Shown here in pieces: positions 54,986 to 63,452 of a stretch of 64,000 bases of DNA. Source of the stretch: Pseudomonas veronii. Lineage in GTDB: Bacteria; Pseudomonadota; Gammaproteobacteria; Pseudomonadales; Pseudomonadaceae. The DNA is taken from NCBI RefSeq assembly GCF_001439695.1, contig NZ_JYLL01000002.1, forward strand, positions 248,001 through 312,000. The letters run 5' to 3'. The notes beneath the pieces were generated by a model. It did no database searches and had not been told where the DNA came from. It saw only the letters and a program-made list of their open reading frames with translations. Each line of letters starts with the position of its first letter. Within the stretch, counting starts at the first letter, position 1. Both the position numbers and the translations under genes were made by a program.

Positions 54986-55749
54986 TCGGCCCACCGTGGC
55001 TTGCGCTGTTGCACAAAGGCCTGGGTGCCTTCGATCCCTTCTTCGCCCGTCGCCGCCTCGGCGAACCACGCGGCGGCCTGATCCAGCAACGGCCCCAGCG
55101 GTTGCTCCGCGCTGGCCAGCAGCAAGGCCTTGGTCCGCCCATTCGCCCCCGGCGCGCAACGCAATACCTGGCCCAGCACTTCATCCAGGCGTTCGGCCAA
55201 CGCCTGCGGATCGCGCTCGACAAAATGCACCACGCCCAAGCGCTCAGCCTCGACCCCGTCGAACCGCGCCGCCGTCAGCGCCAGCCGGCGCGCGTGCGTC
55301 AGACCGATGCGCTTGACCACAAACGGCGCGATCTGCGCCGGCAGCAAGCCCAGGCTGGTCTCGGGCAAGCCGAACTGCGCCTGGTGATCAGCCAGCGCAA
55401 TATCACTGACGCACGCCAAACCAAAGCCACCGCCCAGCACCGCGCCTTGCAGCACCACGATCACCACTTGGGGCACGGCTTCAACTTCCTGCAGCAAGGT
55501 GCCGAACGCGCGGTTCAGCGCCTGCAATTGCGCCTTGTCGCTGGCGCCGAGCAGGTCTTTCACGTCCGCCCCGGCACAGAAATGCCCGGCCGCGCCGCTG
55601 ATCACCAGCGCGCGCACCTGATCGTCCAACTGCGCCAGCACCGCGCGCAGTTCATTGACCATCTCCAGGCTCATCGCGTTGCGGCTTTGCGGACGGTTGA
55701 GGGTGATGTGCAGCACCCCGTTATGGGGTTCGAGCAGCAGGGTGTTCAT
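54982..55749 (-). CDS. atuE: Isohexenyl-glutaconyl-CoA hydratase AtuE
   Basis: A 255-residue enoyl-CoA hydratase-family enzyme. LNRPQSRNAMSLEMVNELRA, the oxyanion-hole ISGAAGHFCAGADVKDLL, and ALQGAVLGGGFGLA-like (VVLQGAVLGGGFGLACVSDI) are present. It hydrates the product of AtuCF. It overlaps atuF by 4 bp and atuD by 4 bp, so AtuDEF are translationally coupled. Confidence 0.88.
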   Translation of the reverse strand: MNTLLLEPHNGVLHITLNRPQSRNAMSLEMVNELRAVLAQLDDQVRALVISGAAGHFCAGADVKDLLGASDKAQLQALNRAFGTLLQEVEAVPQVVIVVLQGAVLGGGFGLACVSDIALADHQAQFGLPETSLGLLPAQIAPFVVKRIGLTHARRLALTAARFDGVEAERLGVVHFVERDPQALAERLDEVLGQVLRCAPGANGRTKALLLASAEQPLGPLLDQAAAWFAEAATGEEGIEGTQAFVQQRKPRWAE

Positions 55750-56903
55750 GGTTTTTTCCCCGGCAGGGTGCCCATCAGTTTGCAGATGATGCCCAGCATG
55801 ATTTCGTCGGCGCCGCCGCCAATCGACACCAGGCGCATATCGCGATAGGCGCGGGCCACCGGGTTGTCCCACATAAAGCCCATGCCGCCCCAGTATTGCA
55901 GGCAACTGTCGCTGACTTCGCGGCCCAGCCGCCCGGCCTTGAGCTTGGCCATGGAGGCCAGGCGCGTCACGTCCTGGCCTTTGATGTACTGCTCGGTGGC
56001 CTGGTAGACCAGGGCGCGCAGGCATTCGATTTCGGTGGCCAGTTCGGCCAGGCGAAAGTGAATCACCTGATTGTCGATCAGCGCTTTGCCGAAGGTCTGG
56101 CGCTCCTTGCAGTATTCGATCGTGCTGTCGATGCAGGACTCCAGGCCCTTGATCATATTGGCCGCGCCAAACAGGCGTTCTTCCTGGAATTGCAGCATCT
56201 GCATCATGAACCCCGCGCCTTCATGGCCGATGCGGTTGCGTTGCGGCACACGCACGCCGTCGAAGAACACCTGGGCGGTCTCGGAGCTGTGCATGCCGAG
56301 TTTTTCCAAGGGCGGGCTGACGCTGATCCCCGGTGTGTTCATCGGCACCATGATCAGCGACTTGTTGAGGTGCGGCTTGTCGTCGGAGGTGTTGGCCAGC
56401 AGGCACATGAAGTCGGCGCTCGGCGAGTTGGTGATCCACATTTTGCTGCCGTCGATCACGTAGTCGTCGCCGTCCTTGCGTGCCTGGGTCTTCAGCCCGG
56501 CCACATCGGAACCGGCGCCGGCTTCCGAGACGCCGATGCAACCGACTTGCGCACCGCTGATCGCCGGGCGCAGGAATTCTTCGCGCAGTGCGTCGCAGCC
56601 GAAGCGGGCGAGGGCGGGGGTACACATGTCGGTCTGTACGCCGATGGACATGGGGATGCCGCCGCAGCGGATGCTGCCGAATTCTTCGGCGGCGACGATG
56701 GAGTAGCTGTAGTCCAGGCCCATGCCGCCGAATTGTTCGGGTTTGGAGATGCCCAGCAGGCCGAGGTCGCCGGCCTTGCGCAAGATATCGTGGATGGGGA
56801 AGCGGCCGGCTTTTTCCCATTCGTCGACGTGGGGGTTGATCTCGCGGTCGACGAAGGCGCGGACGGTGCGGCGCAGTGCCTGGTGTTCCTGGGTGAAGAT
56901 CAT
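55746..56903 (-). CDS. atuD: Citronellyl-CoA dehydrogenase AtuD
   Basis: A 385-residue acyl-CoA dehydrogenase: FTQEHQALRRTVRAFVDREI, substrate/FAD segments GCIGVSEAGAGSDVAGL and DGSKMWITNSPSADFMCLL, and the C-terminal QYWGGMGFMWDNPVARAYRD. It oxidises citronellyl-CoA to geranyl-CoA. AtuD is preceded by a 528-bp gap that contains a large repeat, so it may not be transcribed from the atuA promoter without loss. Confidence 0.88.
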   Translation of the reverse strand: MIFTQEHQALRRTVRAFVDREINPHVDEWEKAGRFPIHDILRKAGDLGLLGISKPEQFGGMGLDYSYSIVAAEEFGSIRCGGIPMSIGVQTDMCTPALARFGCDALREEFLRPAISGAQVGCIGVSEAGAGSDVAGLKTQARKDGDDYVIDGSKMWITNSPSADFMCLLANTSDDKPHLNKSLIMVPMNTPGISVSPPLEKLGMHSSETAQVFFDGVRVPQRNRIGHEGAGFMMQMLQFQEERLFGAANMIKGLESCIDSTIEYCKERQTFGKALIDNQVIHFRLAELATEIECLRALVYQATEQYIKGQDVTRLASMAKLKAGRLGREVSDSCLQYWGGMGFMWDNPVARAYRDMRLVSIGGGADEIMLGIICKLMGTLPGKKP

Positions 56904-56998
56904 TTTTTATTGTTCTCCGTGTGGGCGTTCTTCGGGTGTGCATGGCTCCGTCTGTGGGAGCTGGTTTGCTGGCGGTCTTGCAGCGGGTAGATATCCAA

Positions 56999-57040
56999 TG
57001 GGCTCACCTCGCTCGAAATTGGGCTCACCTCGCTCCAAAT
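56999..57040. repeat. Two 21-bp tandem repeats beside a REP
   Basis: TGGGCTCACCTCGCTCSAAAT occurs twice in a row (S is G in the first copy, C in the second). It is immediately followed by a REP arm. Confidence 0.75.
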
Positions 57041-57061
57041 GTGGGAGGGGGCTTGCCCCCG
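57041..57061 (+). repeat. Single REP arm
   Basis: GTGGGAGGGGGCTTGCCCCC is the same family as the REPIN at 22742. No inverted partner lies nearby. Confidence 0.75.
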
Positions 57062-57089
57062 ATGGCGGCCTCTGGGTCGACCATTTTTT

Positions 57090-57420
57090 TGGGTTGAGTA
57101 CATATCCGTTTCTTTGGTAACGGCTGCTATGGGTTCCGCTCTTACAGCGGGTCACTTTTGGAAAAGAGCCCCAAAAGTAACCAAAAGGGCTCTTGCCCCA
57201 CCACTCGGCACCTCGCCTAGGCTCGGTGTGCCCGAACGCAGGCTTGAATCCGTGGGCCGCCGTCATGGGCCATCCCTGGCCCAGGACGGCTAACCCGGCG
57301 TCCTGCCGGGTTACCCACGGATTCAAGCCTGCGTTCGGCCAGCGTGGTTTGACGGGGCGCCTAAGATCAAGATCAAGATCAAAAGCAGAGCAACAGCAGA
57401 GCAACAGCAGGGTTTTGTTG
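57090..57420. repeat. About 330-bp structured intergenic repeat with cruciform arms
   Basis: It runs from GAGTACATATCCG to short GATCAA and GCAGAGCAACA repeats. The core is a perfect 25-bp inverted repeat, 57232-57256 with 57314-57338 (arm begins CCGAACGCAGGCTTGAATCC). Two smaller hairpins lie in its loop (GGGCCA-TCCC-TGGCCC and CCCGGC-GTCCT-GCCGGG). Upstream, AGAGCCC/GGGCTCT and CTTTTGG/CCAAAAG pair. I recall very similar sequence scattered in fluorescent pseudomonad genomes. ORFs across it are not convincing proteins. Confidence 0.75.
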
Positions 57421-57431
57421 TCTTGATGACT

Positions 57432-59048
57432 TTAGAACCGTGCTACGCCAAAGCTGTTCGGTTGCAACGTCCGCATGTCGGCTTCCTGGCAAATATCCAG
57501 CAGGAACCCCAGCAACGTGCGGGTATCCCGTGGGTCGATCAGGCCGTCATCCCATAGGTTTGCACTGCCGTACAGCGCGGTGGATTGGCTGTCGAGTTTT
57601 TGTGCGGTGACTTGTTCCAGCATGTCGAGCATCTTGGGGTCGGGGGTCAGGCCGTCTTTCCGTTGTTTGGCTTCGGTGACGATGCGCAGCACTTTGCCGG
57701 CCTGGGCGCCGCCCATCACGGCGGTGCGGCTGTTGGGCCAGGCGAAGATGAAGCGCGGGTCGAGGCCGCGGCCGCACATGGCGTAGTTGCCGGCGCCGTA
57801 GGAGCCGCCGACCACCACGGTGAGTTTGGGCACACGGGCATTGGTCACCGCCTGGATCATCTTCGCGCCGTGCTTGATCACGCCTTGCTGTTCCGCCTCG
57901 GTGCCGACCATAAAGCCGGTGGTGTTGTGCAGGAACAGCAGCGGCGTGCGGCTCTGGTCGCACAGTTGGATGAATTGCGCGGCCTTGCTGGCGCCCTTGG
58001 GCGTGATCGGGCCGTTATTGCCGATCACGCCGACGGCGCGGCCCTGGATGTGCAGGTGGCCGCACACGGTATGTGCGTCGAACTCGCCCTTGAACTCGAG
58101 GAAGTTCGAACCGTCGGCCAGGCGTGCGAGGATTTCGCGGACGTCGTAGGGTTTTTTCGGGTCGTCGGGGATCAGCCCGAGCAGTTCGTCGATGGGGTAC
58201 AGCGGCTCGGCATACGTGCGTTTGGGCATCGACGGCAGGCGCTCGTTCCACGGCAGCAGGCTGACGATCTCGCGCACGATCCGCACCCCGTCGGCATCGT
58301 TTTCCGCCAGGTATTCCGCGGTGCCGGCGATTTGCGCGTGCATCTCGGCGCCACCCAGTGCTTCATCGGTGGCGACTTCGCCGGTCGCGGCCTTGAGCAG
58401 CGGCGGGCCGGCCAGGAACAGCTTGGCCTTGCCGCGCACCACCACCACGTAATCCGACAGCCCCGGCTGATACGCGCCGCCCGCCGTGGCCGAGCCGTGG
58501 ACCACGGTGATCTGCGGCAAGCCCATGGCCGACATGCGCGCCTGGTTGGCGAAGCTGCGCGCGCCTTCGACGAAAATCTCCGCCGCGTAGTTGAGGTTGG
58601 CGCCGCCGCTTTCGGCGAGGGTCACCACCGGCAGTTGGTTTTCCATCGCGATCTGTTGCAGGCGCAGGGATTTCTTCAGGCCCGTGGGGGAAATGGTGCC
58701 GCCCTTGATCGCGCTGTTATTCGCCACCACCAGCACGCGCACGCCGCTGACGTAACCGATTCCGGCGATCAACCCGCCGCCGGCGGCGCTGCCGTCCTTG
58801 TCGTCATGGAGTTTGTAGCCGGCCAGGCTGGCCAGTTCCAGGAACGGCGCGCCAGGGTCCAGCAGCAGGTTGAGGCGTTCACGCGGCAGCAATTGCCCGC
58901 GTTTGTCGAACTTGGGCTTGGCTTCCTGCGCCTTGCTCAACAGGTTCTGCTCCAACAGGCGCAGTTGCTGCAGGCTCGCCAGCAGCGCTTCGCGGTTGCG
59001 CACAAAGTCTGGGCTGTGGGCGTCGATCAGGGTTTCGATCACCGGCAT
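57432..59048 (-). CDS. atuC: Geranyl-CoA carboxylase beta subunit AtuC (carboxyltransferase)
   Basis: A 538-residue acyl-CoA carboxyltransferase with N- and C-lobes: PFLELASLAGYKLHDDKDGS, SAMGLPQITVVHGSATAGGA, and VVGGSYGAGNYAMCGRGLDP. It transfers CO2 from the AtuF biotin to cis-geranyl-CoA. The leucine-pathway LiuB is the main alternative; the adjacent atuA favours AtuC. It is 75 bp from atuA. AtuB (a dehydrogenase encoded between atuA and atuC in P. aeruginosa) is absent. Confidence 0.88.
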   Translation of the reverse strand: MPVIETLIDAHSPDFVRNREALLASLQQLRLLEQNLLSKAQEAKPKFDKRGQLLPRERLNLLLDPGAPFLELASLAGYKLHDDKDGSAAGGGLIAGIGYVSGVRVLVVANNSAIKGGTISPTGLKKSLRLQQIAMENQLPVVTLAESGGANLNYAAEIFVEGARSFANQARMSAMGLPQITVVHGSATAGGAYQPGLSDYVVVVRGKAKLFLAGPPLLKAATGEVATDEALGGAEMHAQIAGTAEYLAENDADGVRIVREIVSLLPWNERLPSMPKRTYAEPLYPIDELLGLIPDDPKKPYDVREILARLADGSNFLEFKGEFDAHTVCGHLHIQGRAVGVIGNNGPITPKGASKAAQFIQLCDQSRTPLLFLHNTTGFMVGTEAEQQGVIKHGAKMIQAVTNARVPKLTVVVGGSYGAGNYAMCGRGLDPRFIFAWPNSRTAVMGGAQAGKVLRIVTEAKQRKDGLTPDPKMLDMLEQVTAQKLDSQSTALYGSANLWDDGLIDPRDTRTLLGFLLDICQEADMRTLQPNSFGVARF

Positions 59049-59123
59049 GGTTTATGACTCCCCTTTGAGGACATCCGGCAGGTCGGCTTTGAAGATCGAG
59101 TCGAAGGCCACGGCAACGCTCCT

Positions 59124-60902
59124 TTACGTGAGTTGATCGGCGATGTGCTGCGGCACGGCGATGGGGATTTCCAGCAACTGCTGGGCAAAGGCCTTGCCCT
59201 GCGGGTCGATGCGCAGGCTGGCGATGCCGCCGCCGCCCAAGGCGTTTTCCAGCAGGAAGTTGAGGCTGTGGCTGCCGGGCAGGTACCAGCGTTCGACGCG
59301 ACCGTGGACCGGGTCGAGCACGTGGCCCATCCAGTCGACGACCACGGCGGGGGTCAGGGCTTCGGCGATCCACGGCAGGTACGCCGGGTCGCGGGCAATC
59401 ACCCCGACGTTGCTGTGGTTGCCCTTGTCGCCGGAACGGGCCACCGCGAGTTTCACCAGGGGCACGCTGGCATCGGCGCGGCCTTGGGGTTTGGGCGGTT
59501 CGAGGGCGGCGGCCGGCGTGCCCAGTGCGTGGCTGGCCGGAAGCGCGCAAGCGTGGCGTTCACCCTGCAAATCAATCGCCAGCTCACAGGACGATTTATC
59601 GATCAGGAACGAAAACAGTCGAATCAACGGATACACCGTCGGCCGCCCGCCGACGATGCCGGTCAGCCCCGGTGCCATGCCGGTGGCGGCCTGGGCGATT
59701 TCGCGGGCGAACAGCACCAGCGCCGGCTTGCTCGGGTGGCGCACCGCCAACTTCACCACCACCTCGCGGCAGTCCCGGCGTCGCGCATGCGCGCCGTAGG
59801 TGGCTTCGCTGCCGAGCAGTTCGATGTTCACCTCGGTGTAGGGCGCCCAACCGCGCTGGCTGAACAGCTCCGACGTCTTGTCGATAATCGCCTGGGCGAC
59901 CCGCTCGGCCTTGGCCACCGCGTCGATCCCGGCGATCAGGCAACTGGCGGTGCAGCGAAAGCCATCCGGGTAAGTGGCGCTGACCTTGTATTGAGCGGTC
60001 GGCGGCAACCCCTTGGCACCGTGCAGACGCACACTGTGTTTGCCTTGCTGCTGCAATTTGACCTGGCTGAAATCGCAGATCACATCGGGCAGCAAGTAGG
60101 CGCGCGGGTCGCCGATTTCGTAGAGCAGTTGTTCGGCCACGCTCAGCTCGCTGATCAACCCGCCGCTGCCCGCGACTTTATTCACGGTGAACTGGCCGTC
60201 GGCGCTGACGTCGACGATGGGAAAACCGATGTGCTCGTAATCCGGCACGTCGCGCCAGTCGGTGAAGTTGCCACCGGTACACTGCGCGCCGCATTCGATG
60301 ATATGCCCGGCCAGGGCGGCCTGGGCGAGGCGGTCGTAGTCCTGCCATGACCAGTTGAATTCATGCACCAACGCAGCGCTGACCACCGCGCTGTCGACCA
60401 CCCGCCCGGTGATGACGATATCCGCCCCCAGCTCAAGCGCGCGGACAATGCCCGGCGCGCCGAGGTAGGCATTGGCGGACACGCACAGCGGCGGCAGCGG
60501 CGCGCCGTTGAACATGTCGACGCTGCCGCGCAGGTGTTTGAGTTGGGGCTGCAGGTCATCGCCCAGCAGCACGGCGATTTTCAGCGGCAGTTGCGCCGCG
60601 TCGCAGGCCGCTTGCAGGGCGGCGGCGCAGGCCTGGGGGTGGATGCCCCCCGCGTTGCTGATCACGCGGATGCCCTGGCGTTGGATCTCGGCCAGCAGCG
60701 GCGACAGCACCTCGACAAAGTCCGTGGCGTAGCCGGCCTGGGGATCTTTGATCCGCGCAGCGGCGAGGATCGACATCGTGACTTCCGCCAGGTAGTCGAA
60801 CACCAGATAGTCCAGCTTGCCGCCGTGTACCAACTGGGCGGCGGCGGTGCAGGTGTCGCCCCAGAAGGCGCTGGCGCAGCCGATGCGAACCGTCTTGCTC
60901 AT
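59124..60902 (-). CDS. atuA: Acyclic terpene utilisation protein AtuA (DUF1446)
   Basis: 592 residues. The DUF1446 core starts at [20 protein letters not shown] and includes [35 protein letters not shown] and GGNFTDWRD. The last 110 residues ([40 protein letters not shown]) are the second AtuA domain. It is essential for growth on citronellol and geraniol in P. aeruginosa, but its reaction is unknown. First gene of the operon, divergent from atuR. Confidence 0.9.
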   Translation of the reverse strand: MSKTVRIGCASAFWGDTCTAAAQLVHGGKLDYLVFDYLAEVTMSILAAARIKDPQAGYATDFVEVLSPLLAEIQRQGIRVISNAGGIHPQACAAALQAACDAAQLPLKIAVLLGDDLQPQLKHLRGSVDMFNGAPLPPLCVSANAYLGAPGIVRALELGADIVITGRVVDSAVVSAALVHEFNWSWQDYDRLAQAALAGHIIECGAQCTGGNFTDWRDVPDYEHIGFPIVDVSADGQFTVNKVAGSGGLISELSVAEQLLYEIGDPRAYLLPDVICDFSQVKLQQQGKHSVRLHGAKGLPPTAQYKVSATYPDGFRCTASCLIAGIDAVAKAERVAQAIIDKTSELFSQRGWAPYTEVNIELLGSEATYGAHARRRDCREVVVKLAVRHPSKPALVLFAREIAQAATGMAPGLTGIVGGRPTVYPLIRLFSFLIDKSSCELAIDLQGERHACALPASHALGTPAAALEPPKPQGRADASVPLVKLAVARSGDKGNHSNVGVIARDPAYLPWIAEALTPAVVVDWMGHVLDPVHGRVERWYLPGSHSLNFLLENALGGGGIASLRIDPQGKAFAQQLLEIPIAVPQHIADQLT

Positions 60903-60937
60903 GAGAAATCCTTCCTCGAATGGCTGGCGACGAGACT

Positions 60938-60999
60938 ACCAAGCAAGCGCTTGGTTTGTAAACTCCGGGCACAAGTTTTCAGCCAAGCGCTTGCTTGGC
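60938..60999. promoter_or_regulatory. Two AtuR operator copies in the atuA-atuR intergenic region
   Basis: CCAAGCAAGCGCTTGG (60939-60954) and its exact reverse complement CCAAGCGCTTGCTTGG (60983-60998) lie 28 bp apart. Both share the palindrome CAAGCGCTTG. P. aeruginosa AtuR is reported to bind two inverted repeats in the same intergenic region, so these are the likely operators for both divergent genes. Confidence 0.82.
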
Positions 61000-61056
61000 T
61001 GGCAGGCACGGCCTAAATTGCCGGCCAAGATGTCAGCAGACGTAAAGGAGAGCAGC

Positions 61057-61680
61057 ATGGATGAGCACAAAGCCCTGCGGGTGATGCGCGCCATGGTCGA
61101 CGGCGGCCAATTGACCGACCCCGACAGTGCCCGGGGCAAGTTGCTGCAAACCGCGGCTCACCTGTTTCGCAACAAGGGTTTCGAGCGCACCACCGTGCGC
61201 GACCTGGCCGGTGCCGTGGGCATCCAGTCCGGCAGCATCTTTCATCACTTCAAGAGCAAGGACGAGATCCTGCGCGCGGTGATGGAAGAAACCATCCGCT
61301 ACAACACTGCGCTGATGCGTGCGTCGCTGGAAGAGGCGAGCACGGTGCGCGAGCGCGTGCTGGCGCTGATTCGCTGCGAATTGCAGTCGATCATGGGCGG
61401 CAGCGGCGAAGCCATGGCGGTGTTGGTGTACGAGTGGCGTTCGCTGTCGGCCGAGGGCCAGGCCCAGGTGCTGGCTTTGCGTGATGTCTATGAAGCGATC
61501 TGGCTGCAGGTGCTGGGCGAGGCCAAGGCCGCCGGCTATATCAAGGGGGATGTGTTTATCGCCCGGCGCTTCCTCACCGGTGCCTTGTCCTGGACCACAA
61601 CTTGGTTCCGCGCCGAGGGCAGCTTGACCCTCGAGCAGTTGGCCGAAGAGGCGTTGTTGATGGTTTTGAAGGCTGATTGA
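61057..61680 (+). CDS. atuR: TetR-type repressor AtuR
   Basis: 207 residues: N-terminal TetR HTH (LLQTAAHLFRNKGFERTTVR, DLAGAVGIQSGSIFHHFKSK) and a C-terminal ligand domain. Represses the atu genes until a terpene-derived CoA ester is present, by analogy with P. aeruginosa AtuR. ATG 61057 follows AAAGGAGAG. Divergent from atuA with two operators between them. Confidence 0.88.
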   Translation: MDEHKALRVMRAMVDGGQLTDPDSARGKLLQTAAHLFRNKGFERTTVRDLAGAVGIQSGSIFHHFKSKDEILRAVMEETIRYNTALMRASLEEASTVRERVLALIRCELQSIMGGSGEAMAVLVYEWRSLSAEGQAQVLALRDVYEAIWLQVLGEAKAAGYIKGDVFIARRFLTGALSWTTTWFRAEGSLTLEQLAEEALLMVLKAD

Positions 61681-61760
61681 GGCGCAAGCTATTAATTTTC
61701 CGGTGGAAGTTGTCTCGCCAGACAAAAACGCCTAGCTTATTGCCATCAGCAGGTTAAACG

Positions 61761-62561
61761 GTGTGTGCCTTAATGTTTTCGCCATGGCGACTGGCTGCAG
61801 GACTTACTTTATGGGCACTGGGCACCGTTGCGTGGATGCCGGCTTCGGCTGCGCAATTGGTGAGGATCGGCGCTGCGCATTTTCCGCCGTACACCGTGCG
61901 CCCCGAGCAGGGCGCCGACACCGGATTACTGCCGCAGTTGGTCGAAGCCCTGAACGCCTCGCAAACCGATTATCAGTTCGTGTTGGTGCCGACCTCGATC
62001 CCGCGACGCTTTCGCGATTTCGAGCAGGGCCGGGTCGACGTGGCGATTTTCGAAAACCCCGACTGGGGCTGGCAGAAGATTCCTCACACCACGGTCGACA
62101 TGGGCCTGGAAGATGCCGAAATCTTCGTCGCCCAGCGTGAGCCCGATCGCGACCAGAATTATTTCGCCAGCCTTGGCGGCAAGCGCCTGGCGGTATTCAG
62201 CGGTTATCACTACGCCTTCGCCAACTTCAATGCCGACCCCAAGTTCATGGCCGAGCACTTCAACGCGACGTTGACCTACTCCCATGACAGCAACCTGCTG
62301 ATGGTCGCGCGCGGTCGCGCCGATATCGCCCTGGTGACCCGCTCGTACCTGAGTGATTTTCTGGCGCGCAACGTCGACATGGCCGCCCAGTTCCTGATCT
62401 CGGAGCGCGTCGACCAGGTGTACCACCACTACGCGTTGCTGCGGCCCAAGGCGCCGATCAGCAGCGCAGCGTTTGCCGGCCTGCTCAAACGTTTGCGCGA
62501 TGACGGCGAGCTGTTGAAGATATTCGAGCCCTATCGCATCGATGTGACGGCGGTGCCCTGA
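61761..62561 (+). CDS. Periplasmic solute-binding protein, family 3
   Basis: 266 residues with a signal peptide (FSPWRLAAGLTLWALGTVAW, cleavage near ASAAQ). A bilobed ligand-binding fold follows: GAAHFPPYTVRPEQGADTGL, DVAIFENPDWGWQ, RLAVFSGYHYAFANFNADPK and ADIALVTRSYLSDFLARN. No permease or ATPase gene is adjacent, so it is an orphan binding protein or sensor subunit. The start is uncertain: GTG 61761 has AGCAGG upstream; ATG 61773 is the alternative. Confidence 0.75.
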   Translation: MCALMFSPWRLAAGLTLWALGTVAWMPASAAQLVRIGAAHFPPYTVRPEQGADTGLLPQLVEALNASQTDYQFVLVPTSIPRRFRDFEQGRVDVAIFENPDWGWQKIPHTTVDMGLEDAEIFVAQREPDRDQNYFASLGGKRLAVFSGYHYAFANFNADPKFMAEHFNATLTYSHDSNLLMVARGRADIALVTRSYLSDFLARNVDMAAQFLISERVDQVYHHYALLRPKAPISSAAFAGLLKRLRDDGELLKIFEPYRIDVTAVP

Positions 62562-62597
62562 GGTTTCGGGAGACCAGGCTTCGCGCCGGGGCGAGTT

Positions 62598-63149
62598 TCA
62601 GAGCCGCCGTGCAAATGTATCGCTGTGACTGCCCGACACCTTGCGGCAATGCACCAGCGCATCGCGAATCATGAAGTTGACCAGGGTCGGCGAGACGCCG
62701 AGTTCCTTGGCGATGTCCTTTTGCGGCACGCCGTGCAGGCGGTACATCTCGAACGCATAGCGGGTGCGCTGGGGCAGTTCCGTCAGGGCGTCGGCGATGT
62801 TCTCCAGGGTGTTGAAATTGATGTGCGAAGTTTCCGGTGACGCGCCCTGAATCACCACATTCAAGCCTTCCTCTTCGGTCCCCGAATATTTGAGCTCCAG
62901 GGCCTGCTTGCGATAGTGATCGATCGCCAGGTTGCGCACGATCTGGAACAGATAACTCAATTGCGCCTTGAACGATGAGGTGATCGTCGGCGCCGATTGC
63001 AGCCGGAAGTAGGCATCCTGCACGACGTCTTCGGCCCGGGAGCGGCAGCCGGTAATACGTGCTGCGATCTTTACCAGAATCAGCCGATTATCGACGAATG
63101 CCTGGAGCAGCGGTGAGTCGCACCTGCCTGTGGATACTTGTTCCGTCAT
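62598..63149 (-). CDS. pvdS: Iron-starvation ECF sigma factor PvdS
   Basis: A 183-residue ECF sigma factor. Region 2 has ILVKIAARITGCRSRAEDVV and LSYLFQIVRNLAIDHYRKQA. Region 4 has MYRLHGVPQKDIAKELGVSP and LVNFMIRDALVHCRKVSG. This is close to PvdS of fluorescent pseudomonads (187 residues in P. aeruginosa). It directs transcription of pyoverdine synthesis genes and is inhibited by FpvR. ATG 63149 gives MTEQVSTG. A Fur box lies about 80 bp upstream. Confidence 0.95.
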   Translation of the reverse strand: MTEQVSTGRCDSPLLQAFVDNRLILVKIAARITGCRSRAEDVVQDAYFRLQSAPTITSSFKAQLSYLFQIVRNLAIDHYRKQALELKYSGTEEEGLNVVIQGASPETSHINFNTLENIADALTELPQRTRYAFEMYRLHGVPQKDIAKELGVSPTLVNFMIRDALVHCRKVSGSHSDTFARRL

Positions 63150-63228
63150 GGAAATCACCTTGATCGCAAAAGAGGTTAGGGGAGGGCGTCCGTGCTGAGG
63201 CCTCCTACACATCGGGCAACAAATTATG

Positions 63229-63247
63229 CTGAATGATAATTATTGTC
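63229..63247 (-). promoter_or_regulatory. Fur box of pvdS
   Basis: CTGAATGATAATTATTGTC matches the 19-bp Fur consensus at 14 positions, including the GATAAT-x-ATT core. It is 80 bp upstream of the pvdS start codon and would repress pvdS when iron is plentiful. The region 63150-63452 holds no gene. Confidence 0.85.
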
Positions 63248-63317
63248 AAATGAGAAGTCTGACTGATTTTGTCCGTGGGCTGAAGGTGTGAACCCCGTCT
63301 CGCTCGTCCACGACGAC

Positions 63318-63341
63318 TAATTATTTGGCAGCGCCGTCCGT
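63318..63341 (+). promoter_or_regulatory. Candidate PvdS-dependent promoter (IS box) of the thioesterase gene
   Basis: TAATT, 16 bp, then CGT, close to the PvdS promoter TAAAT-N16-CGT with one change. It points to the thioesterase gene and lies 112 bp before its ATG. Confidence 0.65.
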
Positions 63342-63452
63342 TCTTCTGGGTGACAGGTTCGTTGGTAAAACGGCCAAGGATCAGCACCCGCAGGAGGGCG
63401 AGATGGGTTTTTATCGTGCATATGGCGCGTTTCAGGTGGGGGGCGTCGAGCG

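Noticed and set aside
56907-57404. 165-codon minus-strand frame across the atuC-atuD gap
   Set aside because: It lies over the cruciform repeat and REP; the sequence is explained by inverted repeats, with no ribosome site or domain.
53072-61680. Leucine/isovalerate (liu) operon
   Set aside because: The carboxylase and dehydrogenase families are shared, but the DUF1446 AtuA gene, the TetR regulator (Liu uses a MerR type) and the paired operators fit atu. No hydroxymethylglutaryl-CoA lyase is present.
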